Below, piece by piece: positions 48,423 to 59,265 of a DNA stretch of 64,000 nucleotides (the first letter of the stretch is position 1; each line of letters begins with the position of its first letter). The notes beneath the pieces were generated by a model that saw only the letters and a program-made list of their open reading frames with translations, searched no databases and was not told the origin of the DNA. The DNA comes from Brassica napus (Eukaryota; Streptophyta; Magnoliopsida; Brassicales; Brassicaceae): contig NC_063435.1 in NCBI RefSeq assembly GCF_020379485.1, forward strand, positions 124,001 to 188,000, in the 5' to 3' direction. A program made the translations under genes and the position numbers.

Positions 48423-49186
48423 ACAATGAGAGATTGGCTAAATAGAAAAGGCCTAATTAAAGCATGTTTTTTTTACTCTTACTCTATTCAAAGTACTGGT
48501 GTAAAGTTATAAGAGTCGCGACAAGAGAATGTCCAAAGTGCTATACACACACTAACACTTGGAAACAGAATCAGGTACTTACATGTGTGCAAGTGGTGTG
48601 TGATGGAGTCTTAGTCATATATAGACTAATATATAGATGTGTGTGATTATTCTTAATTAACTATGTGCTTTTAAAAATTCACACGAAGAGATAGCTTCTT
48701 AAATTAGTAACGCTACTTTTAACATTGTGCATGAGGAACCCCACGTTTTATCCTTTTCCCTTTCTTATATATTCTACTTTGAATATTCAATTTCTTTTCA
48801 TCTTTCTTTTTTCTTCTTCTCATTGTTCTCAAACTAAATTTGATTGCTCTAGTATTAGTATACACACTGCATATTATGCTGAGAAAAAAAAACTGGAGAT
48901 CGTGAGCTCATAATAGTAGATTGTCTTGATAAGCTCGTTCTTAAAATCTTGCTGCATAAAAATCTTTGCATTTCTTTGCAAAGAAAAAGGCTCAGATTGA
49001 AACGTTGTTATGAAAATGCCGTAAATTTAAATGAATGTGTATGCTATCTTGTGATTGAAAACTTCTTTTTTGTCTAAAGGCCTTGAAATATTTTGGTCAG
49101 CCCCTAAACCGACTGATGATCCCTTCACTATCACTCTGAGACCGTCAGGGAAGAGAGCCCATCAGAATAAAGAAGCATTGTGGATA

Positions 49187-49545
49187 AATTGACAAACAAA
49201 AAGAACTTTATATTGGAAACTTTTATTTTAAATTTTGGAAATACTCCAAAATTCGTTAAAATACAATGAGAACTCAAGCCAATGATAAAAATCAAACAAA
49301 AATTGAATTAACTGTTATCTCAAAATTGTAGTTATAATATAATTACTTTTGATGACAAAAACTTAAAAATGACTATTTGGAAAAAAAAATTGTTCAATTG
49401 ACAAACCAAAAAATAACTTTATATTGGAGATCTTTATTTAAATCTTGAAAATACTCCTAAATTTGTTAAAATATAATGAGAGAACTCAAGTCAGTGATAA
49501 AAATCAAATATTGAATTTGATTTAATATCATCTCAAAATGAATTT
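49187..49545. repeat. Diverged tandem duplication, ~209-bp period
   Basis: Two successive copies begin ATTGACAAAC near 49188 and 49397. They share CTTTATATTGGA, AAAATACTCC and ATGATAAAAATCAAA-type words. AT-rich, upstream of the mTERF gene. Confidence 0.65.
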
Positions 49546-49684
49546 TTAGAATATGTTCAATTTGCTAAACATAAACAAAAATTATAGATTCCTTAAAATA
49601 TGACGCAATAATATCGTCACACATAAACACACATGCCTCTCTCTCTCTCTGTCTGTGTTCATACTTCATCCATTGAGACAAGAG

Positions 49685-49711
49685 ATGAAGAAGAAGAAGA
49701 CACAGAGGTAA
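49685..49711 (+). CDS. Possible short upstream ORF of the mTERF gene
   Basis: ATG AAG AAG AAG AAG ACA CAG AGG TAA encodes MKKKKTQR and ends 9 bases before the mTERF ATG, if the transcript starts upstream of it. The same bases hold a strong splice donor (GAG|GTAAGT at about 49708), so they may instead be spliced. Confidence 0.3.
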   Translation: MKKKKTQR

Positions 49712-49720
49712 GTAAACACA

Positions 49721-51400
49721 ATGTCTCTAATCCGAAACCCTAGATCACCCACCTCTCTTCTCAACTGGGTCTCCCACAAAGTCTCCACCTTTAAAAAACC
49801 CCAACCTCCCATAAACCCTAGAAGATCTCTCTCCTCCACCGCCTCGAAACTCCCCAGAAACGAGATTCGCAGACTAACCCAACTCGCCATGTTCGACTAC
49901 TTCTACAACAACAGAGGCCTTCAGTTCCTAATCGCCGAGAGCATGAGCAAAAACGCTCCTTTATTCAACGACACCCTCCTCAACAAGCTGCACAACGATT
50001 CTACTTCTTGTGGCGATGACGTCATCAGATCCATCACTAAGTTCCTTCTTTACCACCCTGTGAACGAGTTCGAGCCTTTCTTCGAGAGCTTAGGTTTAAA
50101 ACCCTCTGAGTTCAGCCCTCTCGTGCCTTGTGATAAGATGTTTTTGAACGAAGATGTGTTCTTGTTGGAGAACTATCATGTCTTTTGGAACTATGGGATT
50201 GGTCGGGAGAAGATGGGGAAGATCTTTAAGGAAGCTAGGGAAGTGTTTGGTTACGAGAGTGGTGTTTTAGCTTCAAAGATTGAATCTTTAGAGCGTTTGG
50301 GGTTTGGGAAGGTGCTTGTCTCCAAGCTCATTGTTTGTACCCCGAGGGTGCTGATCGGAGAGACTATATTAGAAATGGTCAGCGTTGTAGACACTGTTGG
50401 TTCGGATTGGGTGTTGGAGAATTTATCAGAGGGAGGCTCTTATGACTGGAGATGCATCCATAGGTGTTTAGCCTTTCTTAGAGAGTTATGTGGAGGAGAC
50501 GAGAGTGAGGTACTAGAGTTACTCAAGAACCGGCCGGGGCTGGTTCTGGAGGAGTCTGGAGAGTGGACAATGATCTTAGCTGGGTTTCAGACAAAGCTAG
50601 GTTGTTCCAGAAGTGAGTTGGTTATGAGACTCCCTCCCCAGAGTAGTCAGGAGGTAGGGAAGTGTGTTTCGAATCTACGGCATTGCTTTTTGTTCCTGAG
50701 AGGTATCAAGATGGAGGCTTATGAGATAGGCAAGGTGTTTCGTAACCACTCTCACTGGCTTGGAGAGTCTCGTTTGAAGCACACTAGTACCTTTCTTAAT
50801 AATCTGAAAGGCGGGAAGAAGCGGCTTTGTCAGGTGATTCAGGAGAATCCGGAGGAGATGAAGAAATGGACTATGGGGTTGAGAGTAACTCCTTTGCCTG
50901 GTACTAGTGTGGTGGACGTAGTCGGCTCCAAAGCGATGAAGACTCAGTTTTTGTTGGAGCTCGGATACGAGGAGAAGGAGATGGAGAGAGCGCTCAGGTG
51001 TTTTCGAGGGAGAGGGTCTGAGCTCAGAGAGAGGTTTGAGTTTCTTAAGAGTTTGGGGTTGAGTGAAGGGGAGGCTAAGGAGATGGTGAAGGCGTCTCCT
51101 GATGTGCTGACACAGGCGAGCAATGTGTTGGAAGCAAAGGTTGATTACCTTGTGAATGAGTTGGGGTACCCGCTCTCGACTCTTGTGGCTTTTCCTTCGT
51201 GTCTTAAGTACACGCTTGAAAGGATGAAGGTAAGGTTTGCAATGTATAATTGGTTGCAAGAGAGAGGGAAGGCGGATGCGAAGCTGGCGATAAGTACTAT
51301 ACTTGTGTACTCTGATAAGTCGTTTGTGACGAGGTTTGTGAACCGTCACCCTGATGGTGCTAAGTATTTTGAGGAGTTGAAGAGAACTGCTTCTTTGTGA
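49721..51400 (+). CDS. mTERF-family organellar protein
   Basis: A single exon of 559 residues. The N-terminus is Ser/Arg/Pro-rich with few acids (MSLIRNPRSPTSLLNWVSHK), a likely organelle transit peptide. The rest is helical repeats with the mTERF pattern of Leu and Pro, for example LESLGLKPSEFSPLVP, ESLERLGFGKVLVSKLIVCT and FLKSLGLSEGEAKEMVKASP, ending PLSTLVAFPSCLKYTLERMK. mTERF proteins bind nucleic acids in mitochondria or plastids and affect transcription or intron splicing. Position fits At5g06810 (recalled). The frame is complete. Whether it goes to mitochondria or plastids cannot be told here. Confidence 0.88.
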   Translation: MSLIRNPRSPTSLLNWVSHKVSTFKKPQPPINPRRSLSSTASKLPRNEIRRLTQLAMFDYFYNNRGLQFLIAESMSKNAPLFNDTLLNKLHNDSTSCGDDVIRSITKFLLYHPVNEFEPFFESLGLKPSEFSPLVPCDKMFLNEDVFLLENYHVFWNYGIGREKMGKIFKEAREVFGYESGVLASKIESLERLGFGKVLVSKLIVCTPRVLIGETILEMVSVVDTVGSDWVLENLSEGGSYDWRCIHRCLAFLRELCGGDESEVLELLKNRPGLVLEESGEWTMILAGFQTKLGCSRSELVMRLPPQSSQEVGKCVSNLRHCFLFLRGIKMEAYEIGKVFRNHSHWLGESRLKHTSTFLNNLKGGKKRLCQVIQENPEEMKKWTMGLRVTPLPGTSVVDVVGSKAMKTQFLLELGYEEKEMERALRCFRGRGSELRERFEFLKSLGLSEGEAKEMVKASPDVLTQASNVLEAKVDYLVNELGYPLSTLVAFPSCLKYTLERMKVRFAMYNWLQERGKADAKLAISTILVYSDKSFVTRFVNRHPDGAKYFEELKRTASL

Positions 51401-51632
51401 GTATATAGAAGAAGAAAGTTTATCAAGATGTGGTTTCTTACATTTGATGAATGACAATTTTGTGGACCAGTAACTTCAAAATCTCTCTGTAATGATTTGC
51501 TATGTAATGTTTCCACAAGCTCAATAGCAATTTTGGATCAAATTAAAATTGTTACTATAATTAGCCAAGGGTTCCACATGAGCTTGTTCTCAGGGTTTAG
51601 CATCAAGGTCCAAGGAAAATCCAAAAGAATTC

Positions 51633-51774
51633 AAACTAAAAAATATAAGAGAATATTCACACTAATTTGTAAACTAAAAAAATATAAGAGAGTATTCAAA
51701 CTAAATTGCAAACTAAAAAATGTAAGAGAATATTCAAACTAATTTGCAAACTAAAAAAATATAAAAGAATATTC
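51633..51774. repeat. 38-39-bp minisatellite, about four copies
   Basis: Copies begin AAACTAAAAAA at 51633, 51671, 51710 and 51748 and contain TATAAGAGA(A/G)TATTCA. It lies between the mTERF and PGIP genes. Confidence 0.75.
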
Positions 51775-51865
51775 TTTTTTTTTTTATTGTGAAACAGAGA
51801 ATATTCAAACGAATTTACAAACAAAATATTCTTGGTACATTTTCAAAATGTGTTTGATCGATTGG

Positions 51866-53097
51866 CTAGCAACGCTTGAGAGGCGCCCCACATAGACAGA
51901 GGTTGTTGGAGAACTCATAGACCTCGAAGTTCTGTATCAGACCTCCCTGTGGTATGGACCCACATAGACGGTTGAAACTTATGTTAAATTGGTTAAGTTG
52001 GAGCTTGGTCAGCTCCAAAGGAAGCCCTCCGAAAACTCTGTTATGGCTAAGGTCCAATGACACCAAGCTCTTGGCCAGTTTGACCTTTGAGAGATCAAAG
52101 TGGAAGTTGTTCCGAGACAAGTCTAACCTTACGGTTGTTTTGTTATGTCCAAAGAACATTGAAGCATCTCCACTGAAGTTGTTTCCTGACAAACTCACGG
52201 TGTTGAAGTTGGTTTTGGATAATGACTTTGGTATTTCTCCTGCATTACAATTAAATCAACATAATCAATTTATGTATATCATTCCTTATTACTAATGTTC
52301 TATAAATCGGTTTACACGGTTCTAAAATGATTGTTTTTTAAATCGGTCTAGGTGGCATGCATACAAACATCCAGTTAGACATTAATCCTATATAAAACAT
52401 CTAATTACTGCCTATTGATTTCTTAAACATTTGATTATTATATACCTAGGCTATGGAAAAAAAATCTTAGGCAATAACTTGAGTGACAAATTTTACCTGA
52501 GAGGTGATTATTACCTAAGTAGAGTTTTGGGATCTTTCCAACAAAGGAACCGAAAGATTCCGGTATAGAACCGGTTAACTTGTTGTGACTGAGCTGTATG
52601 GTCTCAAGTCTCTGCATCTGAGAAATCGAACCAGGTATTGAACCGTTGAACCGGTTAAAGGAGAGGTCCAAGAAAGTAACGTTCTGAAGCTGGCTGATGT
52701 AATCAGGGACTGGACCAGAGAGTTCGGTTATCCTAAACCGAAGGTAGACTAGATTCTTGAGCTTGGTGATAGAGCGTGGAATGGTGCCTCTGAGTCGAGA
52801 GAGACTGCTCAAGTCTAGGATAACGAGGTCAGTAAGGTCTCCTATCTCCTCAGCTATCTGACCAACGACGTCTCCTGCAGATATAGTGAGGCCGGTGATG
52901 CGGCGGTGAGTGCACACAACGCCGGTCCAGTTGGTGCAGCAGTCGGTTTTGGGGTCCCAAGAGTTGAGGATTCGAGGGTTGTTTAAGGACTTCTTGATCT
53001 TGAGGAGAGTAGTTTTGTCATTTGAGCTACAACTTCTAGAACATGGAAAGAACATGAAGAAGAAAAAGAGAGAGGGGTTAAGAAGCTTCATTCTCAT
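51866..53097 (-). CDS. PGIP: Polygalacturonase-inhibiting protein (PGIP)
   Basis: Two exons, 53097-52497 and 52239-51866, join (SG|EIPKSL) to 324 residues, close to the usual ~330. Layout: signal peptide (LLNPSLFFFFMFFPCS), N-terminal cap with paired Cys (WDPKTDCCTNWTGVVCTHRR), about ten LRRs of the extracellular plant type (LxxLxxLxLxxNxLxGxIPxx), and a C-terminal Cys cap (FSNNLCLCGAPLKRC). Secreted PGIPs bind fungal pectinases in the wall and slow tissue breakdown. The conserved second-exon start GDASMFFGHNKTT matches the family. An alternative start two codons downstream is possible (MKLL). Arabidopsis has PGIP1 and PGIP2 in tandem at the matching place (At5g06860/70, recalled); only one is here. 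Confidence 0.92.
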
Positions 53098-53589
53098 TGG
53101 CTCTTAACTTGCCTGTGAAGTTTCTCTTATTTTTGAATCATTTATGTTCTAAACGAGTTGATAGTCAAAGAGTGGATGATCCATACAAAATGGTCCACTT
53201 TGACCATTCACATGCTTTGTATGTTACAACTAATTTTAAAAAGTGCTGTTAAAATGTTCTTAGTTTACATTTGACATTGATCTGCTATCAAGTTTAGCAA
53301 TAAATCAAATTTTGTTAAAAAAATATCACACAAAGAGTTTTCGCAAAATAGCATTCACTAAATGAAATAGTGATTAGAGATTAGTATTTAAAAGGGTGAA
53401 ATTAGGATCAGAGTTTAGGATGTAGAGGAATTTATTTGGGACATTTTCTCTTTGAATGCTTTGTGACAATTTTTTTAAAAAATGCTATTTATGAGATTTG
53501 CCATAATTTATTCTTGAAATGGGTAAAAGTTTTATATACAAGTAGCTTGACGTTTCTTGCTGCTCTTAGTTCCCTTATTAAACCATTAC
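53098..53589. other. Spacer: PGIP promoter and CYP93D 3' side
   Basis: AT-rich, with no further gene seen. Confidence 0.55.
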
Positions 53590-55389
53590 CTAGAAGTTGA
53601 CCTTTGGTTCAAGTGAGAACAATGACTTTATACCCTCCCTAGCAACAGGAACACATACCAAAGGTGTGGCTCTAGGCAGAGATGATCCACTCCCTTCACT
53701 CATCTCCACACGTCCCTTCACTTTCAACTCAAAGCACTGAATCACCGCAGCTAAAACCAATGGAACAAATCTAAACACCATCTTCTCTCCAGGACAACTT
53801 CTTCTACCAGCTCCAAAAGACACCATCTTCTCACTCATTACCTTCCATTCACTTCCTTCAAACCTCTCAGGTTTAAACTCCAATGGATCTTCCCATTGAT
53901 TTGGATCTCTTCCTATAGCCCAAACGTTAACTATCACTCTTGTTTTTGCTGGGATTCTGTATCCAGCCACTGCACATTCTTCATTTGATTCTCTAACGAA
54001 TATTGGTCCTCCAGGATGTAACCTCAATGTCTCCTTCACAACTGCTTGGATGTAACTGAGATTGCAAAGATCAGATTCTTGTACTAGTCTCTTGTCTCCC
54101 ACCACTTGTTCTATCTCTTGTTGGGCTTTCTTCATGATCTCTGGATTGTTTATTAGCTCTGATAAAGCCCATTCTACTGTGATGGCAGATGTATCTGTTC
54201 CACCTCCATAAATGTTCTGCACAACAATAAAATTACAAAGATGTAACATGAATGTTATGTGTTGACCAACGAAGAGTTGGCCTAGTGGCTAAAATTCTTA
54301 GATTATCAAGTAGATATCCAAGGGGTCATGGTTTCAATTCCCGTTGGGAGGGTCTGCTCTCCTAAGAGAGTTAATTTAAAATGGTTTGGGCCTCGTCCTA
54401 GAGGATGTACCTGGCTTTCGGGTCTAAAACCTCTAGACATTAAAAAAAAAGAAAAAAAAAGAATGTTGTATGTTTGACTTAATAAGACATGTTACCATGA
54501 TGAAGCCCTTAATGTTTTCTCTCGTCAGTTTTATCTCTGAGTTTTTGTCTTCATATATGTCAAGCAAGATGTCTAGCATGCTCCTTACACCTCCTGCATC
54601 CTTGTGATTCCTAGACTCATGCTCTTTCATTATCCTCTCTATGATCACATCATATCTTTCTCTAGCGTTCTTAAGCCTCTTCTTGATTCCTTGCAAGTCA
54701 AGTCTCCTCAAGAACCAAAACGTTTCAGAAACATTGAAGAAACCTGCTAGCTCATTCAACTCCACCACCATTTTGATAACTTCCTCTCTTCTCCCACTAT
54801 CCGATCCCCTTTCTCTGAACATCATTCTCGTTATGATGCTGCTTGTCAACTCCTTAAGCTGTTCACCGAGATCAACACTCTCTTCTATTTCTGATTTCTT
54901 CATAACACGCACCAAAAGCTTCCTCAACTCCTCGGTTCTTACATTGGCAAATCTATCTATTGCTCTGCTGCTGAATAGCTCCATCATACAAATCCTCTTC
55001 ATGAACTTCCAGTGAAGCCCATAAGGCGCTGAGAAGAAATCAGCTGAGCCATAAGTAAGGTAGTCAACATTTTGCATTGTTGGACGGTTCAAGAAGTTGA
55101 GCTCATTGGATTTGAGAATTTCATTTGCCATCTCGGTTGATGAGACAATGACATTAGGGATGGAGCCAATGAAGAGATACATCAAGGGTCCGTAGTGGGT
55201 TGAGAGCTTGTGAAGTGCTTGGTGAGCTATGGGACCAAGAAGGTGAATGTGACCGATGATTGGTAAAGCTGTTGGACTTGGTGGAAGAGGTAGTTTATTG
55301 CGGAATCTATAGGTGTTTATGGATTGGATCAAGAGTATGATTCCAAGGCACAGAAGGATTGTTACAATGAAGTATTGTGTATCCATCAT
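53590..55389 (-). CDS. CYP93D1: Cytochrome P450, CYP93D type
   Basis: Two exons, 55389-54496 and 54216-53590, join in phase 0 ([15 protein letters not shown]) to 506 residues. It has an N-terminal membrane anchor ([20 protein letters not shown]), a proline-rich hinge (LPLPPSP), the I-helix oxygen motif GGTDTS, the K-helix KETLRLHP, the PERF motif FKPERF, and the heme loop [13 protein letters not shown] with the axial Cys. All catalytic motifs are present. It would be an ER-bound monooxygenase using NADPH-P450 reductase. CYP93 members act in flavonoid metabolism in other plants, but the substrate of CYP93D is not known to me. Position fits At5g06900 (recalled). A second ATG lies directly next to the first (MMDT). 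Confidence 0.92.
54261..54460 (+). mobile_element. SINE in the CYP93D intron
   Basis: On the strand opposite to the host gene. Box A-like TTGGCCTAGTGGCTAAAA lies near 54277 and box B-like GTCATGGTTTCAATTCCCG near 54325, spaced as in tRNA. The body ends in A-runs (54442-54460). It is flanked by an imperfect direct repeat, GAATGTTATGTGTTGA (from 54250) and GAATGTTGTATGTTTGA (from 54461), which is the expected target duplication. About 200 bases, tRNA-derived SINE. Confidence 0.82.
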
Positions 55390-57159
55390 TCTAGTTTGTG
55401 TAAGTGTATGAGAATGGTATTGAGATGGTTTTATAGGATATGTGCAAAGTCATGACTCATTAAGGTATCCAATGTTAAAGCCAACCTTAAGATTCTTTAT
55501 ATCCTCTTTTGTCTTTGTTGTGTATTTGTCTCTTTTGTGAGGGTATAATCTTTGTTTTTATTCTGTTTTCATGTACTATTGGATTATGTACAAAATTTGT
55601 TTTTTAAAGAATTTACTTGATGGTAGTTAAACTTTCATTATCTGTTGATAAAATAAAAATGTTTCTACTTTAATTTCATTGACTATTGATTGTAGTTAGA
55701 TTAAAATAAAAATGTTTTCATTTTCTATTAATTATAGTTGGGTTAGTATCTTAGATAAGTAATTACTTATTGCAAAAGTTAAACTCATGGAAAGTAGGTA
55801 CGGATTTCATAAGCTTCACTTATGAAAACAGAGAACAACTAGTCCATGTAGAAAAAGAGCATGAGAATAACATGTAGATGACATGTATAATATATAAATG
55901 TTTGAAAACTATATGCAGTGACTTACATTTATTTGTTTGAACTGTTGGCTAGTTGTTTTCTCTCTTATTTTGACTCTTTTTTTCCTGTTTCTGTCTTTTA
56001 TGTGAAGGTATAATCTCTGTTTTGATTCTGTTTTCATGGTTATTTATGTTCTGTTGGTTATAAACAACTTTAAAGTGTAAGTTGCTTGCTGTCCCTGTTA
56101 AAACAACTTCTTTTGGGCTTTTCTACAATAAGTCATCGACAATGGAGTACAATATGGAGTACTATTTGTTGACGAACCAGAAGAAACCTATGATTCCAAG
56201 GGATAGAAGGATGGTTGCACCGAAGTATTGTGTATCTATCATTCTCGTTTGCGTATGTGTACGAGAAAGAGACTAAGATGGTTTTAAAGGAGATGCAGCA
56301 AAGTCATGACTCATTATGGTATCAAATGTTAAACCTAACCTTAAGATTCTTTCTTTTCTCTTTTGTCTTTGTTCTGTTGATTTGTCTTTTCTGTGAGGGA
56401 ATAATCTTTGTTCTTATTCTGTTTTCATCTTTATTTTATGTACTAATGGATTATCAACAAATTGTTTTTGTAAGAATTTACTTGATGATTGTTAAGCTTT
56501 CATTATCTTTTGACAAAATAAAAAAATTTCTACTTTCATTGGCTACTGATTTTAGTTAGATGAAAATAAAAATGTGTTAAAATACTGACTGCAATAGTTA
56601 GAACTCATGGAAGTAGGCAATTATATGTAATAAGTAGAAACAGAGCATGAGAATAACATGTACCTGACATGTAATAGATAGATGTTTTCGAAACTATATG
56701 CAGTAACTTATGTTTGGTTTTGGATTGTTAGCTACCTTTTTTTTTTTCACTGTTGTTCTGTTTCTCTCTTATGTGAGGTTATAGTCTCTGATTTTTATGA
56801 TGTTTCCCTGATTATTTATGCCATCTTGGCTATAAACAAATTAAAAATATAAGAATGTGTACTACCGTTGTTAAGCTTTCATTATCTGCTGACAATAAAA
56901 ATAGTTCCTTGTCCCATACTATGGTGATTTTCAGCTGTACTTAGATTGGTCATTAACGTGTCTACTTAAGTGCAAAAGTTACAGTCATGAAAAAGTAGCA
57001 GAGAAGAATATTTACTTACAAGACGTGTTGATTTTACAAGATCGGAACAGTTCTTTTCATTAAAAGTCTGGAGCTTGTAAGAAAAACAGAGCACAAAACA
57101 GAGGAATATATGTTTCTGAATTATTAAGAATGTTTCTTTTCAGAAACTTACTGAGTTCC
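55390..57159. repeat. Tandem promoter-flank duplications between the two P450 genes
   Basis: Block A (55339 to about 56090) and block B (56192 to about 56850) are diverged copies, about 850 bases apart. The same ordered words occur in each: GATTCCAAGG, GTATTGTGTATC, AGTCATGACTCATTA, CTTTCATTATCT, GAGCATGAGAATAACATGTA, ACTATATGCAGT and ATAAACAA. A short third block (about 56868-57000) again starts with GTTAAGCTTTCATTATCT. Confidence 0.75.
56160..56930 (-). pseudogene. CYP93D 5'-end and promoter remnant
   Basis: Minus strand 56240-56160 encodes MIDTQYFGATILLSLGIIGF and reaches a stop soon after (FFWFVNK). This mirrors the start of the intact CYP93D ([20 protein letters not shown]). Upstream of it, 56241-56560 repeats the CYP93D promoter (55390-55680), for example AAAGTCATGACTCATTA and ACCTTAAGATTCTTT. 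More of the flank follows to about 56930. Only the membrane anchor remains; no catalytic part is present. Confidence 0.82.
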
Positions 57160-59265
57160 TTATCCAAATGGATCAAAATATAATTTAGGAGAACACATAA
57201 GTGAACTTCCTCCAGCTGTCCCTGAAGCCGAAAAGCCCGTTGGTAACTTAATCTTGAACTTTTCCTCATCTCCCTTCACAGTCCAATCAAAACACTGAAC
57301 TAATGATCCTATCGTGAGACTCAGCACCAAAGATGCATGAGAAGCTCCCAAACACCCTCTCCTTCCACTTCCAAACGCAAGATAGTTCACATCCTGACCT
57401 TTTAACTCCAACATATACTGCTGGTAATAATAACCCATCTTTCTCTCTGTGTTTTCTTCCGCCACAAGAAACCTCTCTGGCACAAACTTGTCTGGATCTT
57501 TGTACGTCCTCGGATCACGCATTATCCCGTAAGCATTTATGAAGATCTTTGTCCCGGATTTTACATAGTACCCGTTGATCTTCATGTCTCTGTTGCATTC
57601 TCTGCGTAGTAACGGTCCCACTGGATGAAGTCTTAGTGTCTCCTTGATAGCTGCTTGCAAGTAAGGAAGCTTCTGCAAATCTGATTCTTTGATTAACCTA
57701 TGAGTGTTTCCTAAAATGGATTTGATCTCTTCTCTGATCTTTGTGAAGATGTTTTGATGGTTGATCAGCTCGGTCATTGTCCATTGTAAAGCTGCAGAAG
57801 TCGTGTCTAAGCTCGCCATGAAGAGCTCCTGTAATGAAGTACAAATAAAGTTGCTAGTTCTAAGGATTAGCTGGATAAAATTTGGATGAGAAGATCTTAC
57901 AAGGATGAAGAATATTAATTATATTTAGTTTTGTAATACCCAAATATCCTAAAAATACTATTTATAAACTGAATATGAAACCCAAATTATCCGAATGTCT
58001 TTTTATGCTAAATATTTCAAATTTATGAATTAACCGATATTTTATCCGAAAACCCGAATTGTCCATATTTTTTCCAAAACAAATCTTAATAATATATAAA
58101 ATTTATCCAAATTATCCGAAAACCGAAACCGATCCGGAATCGAATTGAACCCAAAATTTTCTCGGATATTAGCTGGTTTCCAACTTTAGTATCTGAACCG
58201 AATAAAAAAAAATCAAAATAACTGAACCGAAACCTAACCAAATTATATAAATAACCGAACAGATCCTAAATCTCCATAACCGGAAAAAACAAAAACCGAA
58301 CTGAAAACCAAAATGCACAGTGCTAGTGTTTAGATTAGCTGATGGGAAATTCTTACAAGGATGAAGAATTTGATCTGATTCAGAGTCAGTTTGAGTTCAG
58401 CTTTAGGGTCGTTATACGTGTCCAACAAGATATCAACTATATCTTTATCTTTCTCTCCATCATTACCGCTCTTACCGTCCTCATAATCCTTCAGTATCTT
58501 CTCAACCAACTCATCGTACCGCCAAATAGAGGATCTAAGCTTCTCACCATTACCAAACACATCTAGATCACGCAACGGTCCAAACAGCTCCATGAGCCCT
58601 AACCTTGTGGCGCAAGCCATTATATCACTCACAATCTTCCTTATCTCTATAGGAAGATTCGAGTTCTGGCGGCAACGTTTCCCCATAACCATCTTCGACA
58701 GTATCTTCGTGGTCAAAGCAGTGAACTCCAAACCGAGATCACACGCCTCTCCGTTCCTCGACTTCTCAACGAGTGATCTAAGCAAAGCTAACGTCTCCTC
58801 CTCTCTTATATCAACAAAACGATCTAACTGATGGCCGGCGAATAGCTTAGTCATGCAAAGCTTTTTCATGAACCTCCAGTAAGGTCCATACGGCGCGTTG
58901 AAGAACTCTGCTCCTTTGTAGACGTTGAAATGCCTCGGACCGAACACGAACTTGGAAGCGAAGTCAGGGTCGTGAGTCTTGAGGATTTGTTTAGCCGTGT
59001 CGGAGTCTGAGACCACGAGGACTTGTAGTGATCCTATGCGTATGTTCATGAGTGGACCGTAGGTTTGGGATAAGGCTTGTAGAGATCGTGGGAGGCTTGA
59101 ACGGAGGAGATGCATGTGGCCGAGAATGGGAAGGGCTCTTGGTCCTGGGGGAGTACCACGGCGTGTGGAGGAAGTGAGGAGTCTTTGAAGAAGGAAGATT
59201 GTAATGACTGTGAAGAAGACGTAAGAACATGTTGTGTAATTAATATCCATATTGTTTGTAACCAT
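57160..59265 (-). CDS. CYP712A2: Cytochrome P450, CYP712A type
   Basis: Two exons, 59265-58357 and 57828-57160, join in phase 0 (KFFIL|ELFMASLDTTSA) to 525 residues. It has a membrane anchor (CSYVFFTVITIFLLQRLL), a hinge (GTPPGPRALPILGH), [14 protein letters not shown], and the heme loop LAFGSGRRGCLGASHA with the axial Cys. The I-helix reads ASLDTT instead of the usual (A/G)GxDTT, so the conserved Gly is Ser here. An ER-bound monooxygenase of the CYP71 clan; the substrate is unknown. CYP712 lies next to CYP93D also in Arabidopsis (At5g06905, recalled). A second in-frame ATG five codons on (MDINYTT) could also be the start. The stop position may be off by one base. Confidence 0.9.
57950..58320. 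repeat. Degenerate CCGAA-rich repeat in the CYP712A intron
   Basis: Many near-copies of TTATCCGAA, AACCGAAACC and ACCGAACTGAAAACC. It resembles the block at 1.6-1.87 kb, and no element ends are seen. Confidence 0.5.

Noticed and set aside
50675..51457. 260-codon antisense frame over the mTERF gene
   Set aside because: Composition mirrors the Leu-rich sense frame, and no known family fits.
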